Shown here one piece after another: positions 1-5,393 of a stretch of DNA of 5,566 nucleotides. The position numbers were made by a program, and so were the translations under genes. The DNA comes from Deltaproteobacteria bacterium (GTDB lineage Bacteria > Bdellovibrionota_C > UBA2361 > OMII01). Within the stretch, counting starts at the first letter, position 1, and the number at the start of each line of letters is the position of its first letter. Location: NCBI GenBank assembly GCA_023262305.1, contig JALRCK010000168.1, positions 1-5,566 on the forward strand, in the 5' to 3' direction. Below the pieces are notes generated by a model, which was not told the origin of the DNA, searched no databases, and saw only the letters and a program-made list of their open reading frames with translations.

Positions 1-1125
1 AGGATATGGAGCGTTGACCGCATACGAGTAGGTTGTGACCGATCCATCAGCACCGGTCTCCTTAATCAGCCGATCACCTGAATACTCCGCGGCGTAGGCG
101 ACCTCTCCATTCTGCTTCACCTCAACGAGGTTGTTCATGGAGTATCGATAGGACGTCTCGCCACCGGCAGAGACCGTCGTGCTCAACGATGAACGGGCAT
201 ACCGAGCGGTCTTTCCATCGGGTTCAATAATTCCCGAGACGACAGCTCGCGAACCATCGATTGCGTAGTACGCATACTCAGTCGTTCCAGCAGGGCTCAT
301 CATCTTCGTCGGTAGCTTCCATCCGAGCGAGTCGCGAACGATCTCAATCAAAGCGGTGCCATCCATTCCGATAACTTTCTTGAGGTACCCGTCCTGTGAG
401 TACTCGAAGGTGTAGGCGGAACCATCCGCGTAGGTAGCTTTTGTAATTAACCGAGAGCGCTGCCCAGGAAATAATGATTGTGAGGTTTCATATCGAACGA
501 CGTCCACCTTATCCGGACCCGTGATTCGTGTCGGGACTGAGGAGGCGGGAGCATACGTGATGGTTGACTGATAACCAGCGGCATCCGTTACAGAGGTGAG
601 GAGCCAATCGTTTCCGAGCCTCGTTGAGTAGAACTCAACTGTTCCATCCTCAAGCGTCCTCTTGAATCCGTTGGCGCCGTTTTGCTGGAGCGTTGAAAGG
701 TCGCCCTGGAGCCGCATTGTGGAGTGTCCCGTAGAGGTTACGTTCGTGTATGAAGCCTCATCGCCCGTTGACTCGCGAACTGCCCACCCAACTAAGCGCG
801 GCAGAAGTGATATACCGGGACCAAAGCCCTGGTCGGTGACTGCAAACGAGGTACTCCCGGGTTGGGTATTAAGATAGCCGAATCCGAGATTCAATCGGAG
901 ATTTCCATTCGAGAGAAGGTCCCCGTTGTGAGCGCCGATCGCCCGAGCCGTGGAGAGCGATGACACCTTGATCACGTTTGGATCGTTCTGCGCATCGCTG
1001 CTTAACGGTGCACACATGAGAGCAAGGAAGAGCGCGACGAATCCGAGCCCTCTTAAGCCGCAAGGATAGCGGGCGTCAATCGCCCCACCCCGCACTCCAC
1101 ATTCTGATCGTATAGTCCCCTTCAT
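1..1125 (-). CDS. Secreted YD-repeat (RHS-like) protein, 5' part only; continues beyond the left edge
   Basis: This is a 375-codon frame with no stop, open at base 1, so only the N-terminal part of a larger protein is present. Residues 1-25 are a long basic n-region, residues 26-40 are hydrophobic (LGFVALFLALMC), and a signal peptidase I site is plausible after S43-D44-A45, giving a mature start at QNDPN. The next ~130 residues have no recognised domain. From about residue 150 the chain shows YD/RHS-type repeats: short beta-hairpins with G-D/N turns and aromatic ends, e.g. EDGTVEFYS (159-167), ADGSAYTFEYSQDGYLKKV (233-251), EPDGKTARYA (301-310), GADGSVTTYSY (358-368). The start is the ATG at 1125, 9 nt after the stop of the upstream YD gene; the AGGG that overlaps that stop lies 7 nt before it. 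An in-frame GTG (codon 11) is an alternative start. YD repeats usually form hollow beta-shells or surface fibres, and any C-terminal effector would lie outside the window. Family assignment is confident; the function is unknown. Confidence 0.85.
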   Translation of the reverse strand, partial: MKGTIRSECGVRGGAIDARYPCGLRGLGFVALFLALMCAPLSSDAQNDPNVIKVSSLSTARAIGAHNGDLLSNGNLRLNLGFGYLNTQPGSTSFAVTDQGFGPGISLLPRLVGWAVRESTGDEASYTNVTSTGHSTMRLQGDLSTLQQNGANGFKRTLEDGTVEFYSTRLGNDWLLTSVTDAAGYQSTITYAPASSVPTRITGPDKVDVVRYETSQSLFPGQRSRLITKATYADGSAYTFEYSQDGYLKKVIGMDGTALIEIVRDSLGWKLPTKMMSPAGTTEYAYYAIDGSRAVVSGIIEPDGKTARYARSSLSTTVSAGGETSYRYSMNNLVEVKQNGEVAYAAEYSGDRLIKETGADGSVTTYSYAVNAPYP

Positions 1126-1137
1126 CCCTTCGCCCTA
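1126..1137 (-). promoter_or_regulatory. Shine-Dalgarno overlapping the upstream stop codon (translational coupling)
   Basis: On the minus strand the end of the 600-residue YD gene reads TAGGGCGAAGGG and is followed directly by ATG. The AGGG at 1136-1133 shares bases with the TAG stop (1137-1135) and lies 7 nt before the ATG, which is good spacing. A second GAAGGG touches the ATG and is too close to be the main site. The arrangement suggests that ribosomes finishing the first YD gene feed the second, so both proteins would be made from one mRNA. Confidence 0.6.
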
Positions 1138-2937
1138 CTTTGTGGATCCCTTTCTTGTGACGGTGCCATCAGCGCCTACCGACGATGACAACTCGGAGCT
1201 GCCCGACTTGGTGAACGAGCCGTTTGTGACTTCGTATTTACTCGACGCGTTACTCTTCAGCGCTGACCCAGAAACCGTGCCTGATACGGTGGTTCGTACC
1301 GTAGCGTCCCCGTTGGCAACCGTCGTCTCCCACGATCGCCCCGTGAAGTCGGAATTGGTCAACGCCGATATCCCTGGTCCCGAGACACTAAAGCTTCGCT
1401 CTCCAGTGGCACTGATCGTGCTGGACATGCCGTACCGCACGCCGTTATTGGAGACGCTCGTCACCTGCCCCTGGGTGTAGGTTGTGGCAACACGTCCACC
1501 GGGACCACGCACCGCTAGGAGTCGACCCACTCGATCGTAGCTGTAGGTCTCGGTCGTCGTGCTTGTGACGCTCTGAGTTGTCGCGTTGCTATTGTACCTC
1601 TCGTTGAGAACAGTTGCCCCGTCGACTACGCGGGTAAGTGCGGTGAGCTTAGGTCCACTCCATGTATAGGTATCGCTCGCCTGTTTTCCGTCGGGTCCAG
1701 TTGTGACGACTTTATTTACGCGATACGCGTTCGCCGCATCCGCATAGGTGTATACATCTGAGCTACCATCCGGGTTCGTTACCTTTGTGGCGAAGGGTCC
1801 CGTTCCGTATTCGTACTTGGTAGTTCGACCCATCTCATCGGTGAAGGAGGTGATGAGCCCCCGACTGTTGTATGACGCTCTGCTCATGACCGTGGCAGCC
1901 TGAGTGGGAGCTCCCATACCACCCTCTTGCCGAACCACTCGCTGCATACCGTTAACGGTCGTGTACACCGTGCGGGCAAAGCTTGTTGCCTTTCCTGACC
2001 GTCCCGAAATAGCGGTTACCGAATCGTTTGCGTAAATAAAGGAGGTCGAGTCCTGCCCTTGCATGATGTCGGATAGGAGTCCGCCCTTGTAATAGTAATC
2101 CCACGAGTCTGTTTTGGTGCCTGTTTGAACTTTCAAGCGGGTCACGTTGCCCGAGGTATCGTAGGAGAGATCGGTTGTGCTCCCCGCAAAGGCGACCTTC
2201 GTGAGTTGCCCCTGAGAATTGTACGAAAGCGTAGCTTTTGTTCCATCAGGCGCGATGACCTCTCCGACCTTAGTCCGATCAGAGGAGAGAGGCAGAAACT
2301 TAGAGACGAAGCCGTTTTGATCGGTCACCGAGAAGAGCGCCCCAGACGGAGTATCGTACTCGACGGTCATCAGCGCGTGTCCGTCTACACTCTTAACCTC
2401 CGTCGGATAGAATCGGTTTCCATCCTTTGCGGCGGTGAAGGCGACCCGTGTGCCGTCGGGAGTAAGAAGGTCGTACCCTCGTCCCGCGCCACGAGAGGAA
2501 AGTAACGAGAGGTCTCCAACCGCGGCCCTCTCACTCTGAAAGACACCACCCTGGGAAAGGAATCGCATGCGACTACCATCCGGGGCGACCGTGAAGGGAA
2601 TCCCCGCTTGAATCTCGATGTAGCCGAACGGAAAGCTCATGCTCTGTCCGAAGAATCCCCCGGGTCGTTGACCAGTGGAACTTCCAGTCATGGAATTGTA
2701 GTAGACCCCCAGGGAGGGGATCATGAAGTTGTTGTTGCCTGGAGTTTCTGAGCCCGGATCATTGCAGGGCTTTCCGTCCCTCATGCATGGGGAGACCGAC
2801 TGCGCGTTATCCAGAGGGGGCGGCAGCGCGTGAACCGGAAGGGACGCGGTGAGCACACACGCTATAAGTATCGTGAGCGGTCCGAGAAGATGCTCTCGAG
2901 GCCAAATGCCACTACTTATTCTGTAGTTGTGTCCCAT
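1135..2937 (-). CDS. Secreted YD-repeat (RHS-like) protein, 600 aa
   Basis: The N-terminus has a basic n-region (R6, R14), a hydrophobic stretch 17-33 and a signal peptidase I site after V35-H36-A37. L24-I25-A26-C27 also fits a lipobox, so a lipoprotein is possible, though the hydrophobic stretch continues past the Cys. Residues 38-110 are Pro/Gly/Asn-rich with a Cys pair (C51, C58) that could form a disulfide. From about 115 to 500 the protein is a run of YD-like hairpins: PDGTRVAF (160-167), PDGTKATLSYNSQGQLTKV (230-248), LSYDTSGNVTRLKV (257-270), SYNSRGLITSFTDEMGRTTKYEYG (355-378), PDGSSDVYTY (389-398), YSYDRVGRLLAV (465-476). Residues 505-600 are Ser/Thr/Gly-rich with degenerate repeats. 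I see no RHS core-end motif and no toxin-like C-terminus. The ATG is the only usable start: an in-frame TAA lies upstream with no ATG, GTG or TTG between them. The Shine-Dalgarno is weak (GGG about 6 nt upstream). It is first of two co-transcribed YD genes. The role is unknown; a surface or scaffold protein is more likely than an enzyme. Confidence 0.9.
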   Translation of the reverse strand: MGHNYRISSGIWPREHLLGPLTILIACVLTASLPVHALPPPLDNAQSVSPCMRDGKPCNDPGSETPGNNNFMIPSLGVYYNSMTGSSTGQRPGGFFGQSMSFPFGYIEIQAGIPFTVAPDGSRMRFLSQGGVFQSERAAVGDLSLLSSRGAGRGYDLLTPDGTRVAFTAAKDGNRFYPTEVKSVDGHALMTVEYDTPSGALFSVTDQNGFVSKFLPLSSDRTKVGEVIAPDGTKATLSYNSQGQLTKVAFAGSTTDLSYDTSGNVTRLKVQTGTKTDSWDYYYKGGLLSDIMQGQDSTSFIYANDSVTAISGRSGKATSFARTVYTTVNGMQRVVRQEGGMGAPTQAATVMSRASYNSRGLITSFTDEMGRTTKYEYGTGPFATKVTNPDGSSDVYTYADAANAYRVNKVVTTGPDGKQASDTYTWSGPKLTALTRVVDGATVLNERYNSNATTQSVTSTTTETYSYDRVGRLLAVRGPGGRVATTYTQGQVTSVSNNGVRYGMSSTISATGERSFSVSGPGISALTNSDFTGRSWETTVANGDATVRTTVSGTVSGSALKSNASSKYEVTNGSFTKSGSSELSSSVGADGTVTRKGSTK

Positions 2938-2940
2938 GCT

Positions 2941-2972
2941 AAGCCCGACCCCATGGGCTTTTCTAGAAGCCC
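2941..2972 (-). promoter_or_regulatory. Alternating hairpins at the YD operon translation start
   Basis: Three 6-mers alternate on the plus strand: AAGCCC (2941-2946), GGGCTT (2955-2960) and AAGCCC (2967-2972). The middle one can pair perfectly with either neighbour, with loops of 8 nt or 6 nt. In the minus-strand mRNA the arm at 2941-2946 lies only 3 nt before the ATG and contains the GGG that is the best nearby Shine-Dalgarno. One fold would hide it and the other would free it. The pairing is seen directly; a regulatory role is inferred. Confidence 0.35.
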
Positions 2973-3010
2973 TACGGGGACTTCGACAGATGAGCGGGGC
3001 AGCTTAAGGA

Positions 3011-3040
3011 TTTGTGGCAATTAGGCTAACAGCCCACAAA
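3011..3040. repeat. Hairpin TTTGTGG / CCACAAA in the YD leader
   Basis: TTTGTGG (3011-3017) and CCACAAA (3034-3040) are perfect inverted 7-mers around a 16-nt loop. Within that loop and at its edge, GGCT-AAC-AGCC (3024-3034) can form a competing 4-bp stem. No T-run follows on either strand, so it is not a standard intrinsic terminator. It could be an operator or an RNA structure in the YD leader. Confidence 0.35.
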
Positions 3041-3118
3041 CATAGTCGATCCCCAAGGAGCCTTCATTTCACCTGAGATAAATGGCAACAACTTGTTAGC
3101 TCCGCTTCCTCGGTCTCC

Positions 3119-3233
3119 CTGTACCCGGGCTACTCTAATCTCTCAATAATTTCAGCTACTCACTAGGCGGCTTCATTCGGAAATAATTTCAACCTGGCGA
3201 TACCTCGCGGATTTTCGAGTAGCCCGCGTACAG
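3119..3233. repeat. 17-bp imperfect inverted repeat with an 81-bp centre
   Basis: The left arm CTGTACCCGGGCTACTC (3119-3135) is the reverse complement of GAGTAGCCCGCGTACAG (3217-3233) apart from one base. The centre holds two AATAATTTCA copies and another GCTACTC. The right arm begins 14 bp beyond the regulator's stop. No ORF or target-site duplication marks it as an insertion sequence. It could be a REP-like or MITE-like palindromic element, a paired protein-binding site, or a large RNA stem. Confidence 0.6.
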
Positions 3234-3247
3234 AGGAAAAAAGACTA

Positions 3248-4243
3248 TCAGAAAAAATCGCCCCTTTTGCTCCACGATTTGAAAGGATAGTGGAGCAGCC
3301 GTTTCATCTCTAGGGTCGGCACTATCTCAGTACTGGCAACAACGCTACCTACACTTCCGGAGAGATCTTGAGCTATCTTGATGGTATCCTTAGGGTCTGC
3401 GACCTCTACCCTAAACTCAAAATCCCAAGGTCCCAGACAATGAAGAAAGCTAAGAACATTAGGATGTGCCGCCGCCCATGCGTAGATTTTCTCACGCACC
3501 CCCCTACTGGGAGAGCTTACGGTGGCCCGCAAACGGTAGGCAGACATTCCGTAGCTGTCGGGATTTATGAGATACACCGTTCGATTGAGAATTCCGCGGT
3601 CACGTAGGCTTTTTATGCGGTATTGAATCGTTGACTCAGGCTTACCAAGCTCTCGAGCAACGGAGGCCGCTGAGGCTTGCGCATTGGACGCAAGCGACCG
3701 CAAAACCAGGTGATCCAACTCCTCCCAAGAAACCTCCTCGGCGCCAAGGGTGCCCATATCAACGACGTTGGAGGAAACAGGATAAGGCGTGAGGTGCTTT
3801 ACACCAAAATATGAGCGACCAGCGAGGACCAGAAACGCCCGCTCCGCGACCGGAACTCTGCAACGTTCGGTCAACTCCTCAATAAACGAGACAGATTCAG
3901 CGATAGATCGCGCCAGGAACGCTACGCCCAGCGAGTACGAGCCTCCAACTCGTACGACCCATGTAACTCGCTCTGACAACAAAAAGGCATCTATTAACTT
4001 CTGCTCCTCGACCGGCGTATTATTTGCGAGCTTCAGGAAGAGATAATACTCGACGTACCCGACTCGATACAGATTGACGTAGAGGAGTCGTTTTATAACC
4101 CCAGCATCCTGAAGCCTCGAGAGAGTATAGCGAACGGTATGCTCTTTCAGTTTGAGCGCTTTGGCGATCCCACTAATCGGCGCATCGGCGTCAAGTTGAG
4201 CATGCGCAAGAATGGCGCGGTCTGTATCATTCAATCGCATCAT
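3248..4243 (-). CDS. Tandem-duplicated Lrp/AsnC-family transcriptional regulator (HTH-RAM-HTH-RAM), 331 aa
   Basis: The chain holds two complete Lrp/AsnC units; members of this family usually have one and about 150-165 residues. HTH 1 is residues 4-52, with recognition helix EHTVRYTLSRLQDAGVIKR, followed by a RAM/AsnC-like alpha-beta domain at about 62-150 (WVVRVGGSYSLGVAFL). A linker at about 151-172 leads to HTH 2 at 174-221 (ESTIQYRIKSLRDRGILNR) and RAM 2 at about 233-318, ending RLLHYPF. The halves align well around the recognition helices. Lrp-type proteins bind DNA as dimers or octamers and their RAM domains sense amino acids or other small molecules; here one chain may replace a dimer. 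The start is the first of two ATGs: AGGT lies 7 nt upstream of it. Siroheme decarboxylases share this fold and can be fused in tandem, but I see neither their signature nor heme-synthesis neighbours. It is divergent from the phosphoesterase and upstream of the YD operon on the same strand. Ligand and targets are unknown. Confidence 0.85.
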   Translation of the reverse strand: MMRLNDTDRAILAHAQLDADAPISGIAKALKLKEHTVRYTLSRLQDAGVIKRLLYVNLYRVGYVEYYLFLKLANNTPVEEQKLIDAFLLSERVTWVVRVGGSYSLGVAFLARSIAESVSFIEELTERCRVPVAERAFLVLAGRSYFGVKHLTPYPVSSNVVDMGTLGAEEVSWEELDHLVLRSLASNAQASAASVARELGKPESTIQYRIKSLRDRGILNRTVYLINPDSYGMSAYRLRATVSSPSRGVREKIYAWAAAHPNVLSFLHCLGPWDFEFRVEVADPKDTIKIAQDLSGSVGSVVASTEIVPTLEMKRLLHYPFKSWSKRGDFF

Positions 4244-4270
4244 AAAATCAACCTAAAAACGGGCAGATAC

Positions 4271-4301
4271 ACAAGGTCCTTAGTTCCCGGACAACGGTCC
4301 T
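4271..4301. repeat. Direct repeat ACAA(C)GGTCCT, about two helical turns apart
   Basis: ACAAGGTCCT (4271-4280) and ACAACGGTCCT (4291-4301) differ by one inserted C. Their GGTCCT cores start 21 bp apart, placing them on the same face of the helix. They lie 28 to 58 bp upstream of the regulator start codon, the expected place for an autoregulatory operator. Binding by the tandem Lrp protein is inference. Confidence 0.4.
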
Positions 4302-4315
4302 CAATCACATCTGAA

Positions 4316-4330
4316 TGCTTCTCGGAAGCA
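4316..4330. repeat. Perfect 15-bp dyad TGCTTC-TCG-GAAGCA
   Basis: The arms are perfect inverted 6-mers around a 3-bp centre, near the middle of the divergent region. At DNA level this is a typical size for a dimer operator. In RNA it would form a short hairpin, but no T-run follows on either strand, so it is not a terminator. Confidence 0.4.
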
Positions 4331-4429
4331 ACAGGGCTAAAACTCAGACTAAGCCGACTACCCATGATACTAAAGTAATCAAGACACCTCTGACACCAAT
4401 AATTTATCACCGACATTGAATAGTTTTGT

Positions 4430-5239
4430 ATGATTGAAAGAAAATATCTGGCTGTTATCACCGACCAACATATTACCGAGCCTGGTACCCGACTCTATGG
4501 ACTCGACACTAACGAGAGCGCAAAGCGGGTTTTTGATGCTCTGAAAATGGAGAGGCTTCCAGAGCTCGTCGTGTCGCTCGGCGATCTCGCAGACACTTCG
4601 ATCAATCCTAACAGGGAAACCGCTACTGCGTCGGAGGGCTCCTACGCCCACGCGCGCAACTTGCTCGACGGCCTCAAAGCACCAGTTCTTACGGTGGCAG
4701 GTAATCACGATGAGCCCGAACTCATGGAGGCGGCGTTTCCCAGTGCCTGGGAGTCTCACAAGGATGGAGTCTCTAGATATTTCTTTTACGGGACCGACCT
4801 AATCTCAGTAGATGTTCGCAACGGTCCGGGAGCGACAGGCTGGATATCAGCCGAGACGTGCAAAGCGCTAGATGAGACTCTGAGCGAAGCAAAACGAGCC
4901 GTGATATTCTCTCATTTTCCGCTATTCGATCTCGACAACGAGCGGATCGCTTCGGGGCTCTCCCTCTCGAATCGAGAGGAGCTAGCCCCTGTGCTCCAGC
5001 GGCACCGGGATAAGATCGTTGGGTGCTTCAGCGGACACCTCCATATCTGGCTTTCCGGTGTTATTGACGGCATTCCAGTTATCTCCGTTCCATCCTCATC
5101 GTTTGGATTCTCACTCGAACCCATGTCCAACGAGCGAGAGAAAGTAAGCGATGTCCCATGTGGGTATCTCCTTATAGGTATCGGAGATGATGGTTCCTTG
5201 ATTATGAGGCCAAGATTTCATCCTGGAGCCAAGTCTTAA
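4430..5239 (+). CDS. Calcineurin-like metallophosphoesterase, class III cyclic-nucleotide phosphodiesterase (CpdA/GpdQ) type, 269 aa
   Basis: All five metallophosphoesterase motifs occur in order with family spacing: D12-x-H14 (ITDQHI), G51-D52 (SLGDLAD), G91-N92-H93-D94, H162 (FSHFP) and G202-H203-L204-H205 (SGHLH). D12, H14, D52, N92, H162, H203 and H205 should bind two metal ions (Fe/Mn/Zn type), with H93 as the catalytic acid. No signal peptide or membrane segment is seen, so the protein is probably cytoplasmic. The length and the GNHD...H...GHxH pattern fit the CpdA/GpdQ group, which hydrolyses cAMP and other phosphodiesters, but substrate is poorly predicted by sequence here. The ATG is chosen because an in-frame TAG lies 9 nt upstream and the first motif follows at residue 12, as in relatives; there is no clear Shine-Dalgarno. 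It is divergent from the Lrp-type regulator and appears monocistronic. No key residue is missing. Confidence 0.92.
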   Translation: MIERKYLAVITDQHITEPGTRLYGLDTNESAKRVFDALKMERLPELVVSLGDLADTSINPNRETATASEGSYAHARNLLDGLKAPVLTVAGNHDEPELMEAAFPSAWESHKDGVSRYFFYGTDLISVDVRNGPGATGWISAETCKALDETLSEAKRAVIFSHFPLFDLDNERIASGLSLSNREELAPVLQRHRDKIVGCFSGHLHIWLSGVIDGIPVISVPSSSFGFSLEPMSNEREKVSDVPCGYLLIGIGDDGSLIMRPRFHPGAKS

Positions 5240-5277
5240 GAGGTTGCCCTTCAAAAAGTACTACCTCTCCCCAGAGG
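5239..5277 (+). terminator. Candidate hairpin after the phosphoesterase stop (weak)
   Basis: AGAGGT (5239-5244), ACCTCT (5263-5268) and AGAGG (5273-5277) give two competing stems: 5239-5268 with an 18-nt loop, or CCTCT-CCCC-AGAGG (5264-5277) with a tight 4-nt loop. Placement directly after the stop suits termination, but no T-run follows (AATCTACTTG), so it is not a canonical intrinsic terminator. It could stabilise the 3' end instead. Confidence 0.25.
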
Positions 5278-5393
5278 AATCTACTTGTGTCGAAGATACA
5301 CGAGCCCCATTGAGCTTACAGCCCATTTTGACACGGCAAAATACTCACACGTCCCGTCAGTATAATCCGTAGGACCAGCTAAAGAAGCATAGA
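5240..5393. other. Non-coding stretch downstream of the phosphoesterase
   Basis: Stops are frequent in all plus frames and no gene is recognised. It contains the hairpin at 5239-5277, a perfect TTGACA (5328-5333) and a perfect TATAAT (5361-5366). The last two are 27 bp apart, too far for one sigma-70 promoter. TATAAT alone could be a -10 box for a transcript starting near 5373, just before the short ORF at 5394; no good -35 lies 16-18 bp before it. Confidence 0.45.

Larger units (their letters stand above)
2938..3247. other. 310-bp non-coding spacer between the regulator and YD genes, rich in dyads
   Basis: No convincing gene, tRNA or insertion sequence is present. For minus-strand transcription this is the 3' end of the regulator transcript and the leader of the YD operon. 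It contains a 17-bp inverted repeat (3119-3135 and 3217-3233), two copies of AATAATTTCA (3145, 3182), a repeated GCTACTC (3129, 3155), the palindrome AACAACTTGTT (3087-3097), a hairpin at 3011-3040 and a three-part alternating hairpin set beside the YD start (2941-2972). I found no intrinsic terminator with a U-run after the regulator stop and no convincing -35/-10 pair for the YD operon. Either the promoter is non-canonical or regulator and YD genes can be read through as one transcript. Confidence 0.7.
4244..4429. promoter_or_regulatory. Divergent control region between the regulator and the phosphoesterase
   Basis: These 186 bp must hold the start signals for both genes unless transcription begins inside a neighbour. 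Visible elements are AGGT at 4251-4254 (regulator Shine-Dalgarno), a direct repeat ACAAGGTCCT / ACAACGGTCCT (4271-4280, 4291-4301), a perfect dyad TGCTTC-TCG-GAAGCA (4316-4330) and AATAATTT (4398-4405), also found twice after the regulator. CTGACA (4390-4395) resembles a -35 box for the phosphoesterase, but no good -10 follows at 16-18 bp. The phosphoesterase ATG has no clear Shine-Dalgarno, so a leaderless or weakly translated mRNA is possible. The region's role is inferred from gene orientation. Confidence 0.6.

Noticed and set aside
869..1063. 64-codon minus-strand frame starting at TTG
   Set aside because: It overlaps the signal peptide and N-terminus of the partial YD gene in another frame; that gene is far better supported.
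1142..1480. 112-codon plus-strand frame
   Set aside because: It is antisense to the C-terminal part of the 600-residue YD gene, which has a signal peptide and clear repeats. No ribosome site or recognisable domain.
2125..2505. 126-codon plus-strand frame
   Set aside because: Antisense to the YD repeats; Arg-rich composition typical of a shadow frame.
3119..3233. Insertion sequence ends
   Set aside because: The 81-bp centre cannot encode a transposase and no flanking target duplication is visible; kept only as an inverted repeat.
3201..3236. Intrinsic terminator after the regulator (CCTC...CGCGG/CCGCG...GAGG stem)
   Set aside because: The U-run lies before the stem on the transcribed strand, not after it, and the stem is interrupted.
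3789..4046. 85-codon plus-strand frame
   Set aside because: Antisense to the Lrp-type regulator and rich in Arg/Thr/Ser; a shadow.
4429..4434. TATGAT resembling a -10 box
   Set aside because: It overlaps the phosphoesterase ATG. Transcription from it would start inside the gene and lose the first metal-binding motif; no -35 box is in place.
4379..4759. 126-codon minus-strand frame
   Set aside because: Lies antisense to the phosphoesterase N-terminal half, whose catalytic motifs are all intact.
5328..5366. TTGACA plus TATAAT as one sigma-70 promoter
   Set aside because: The two boxes are 27 bp apart; 16-18 bp is needed. At most the TATAAT acts alone.
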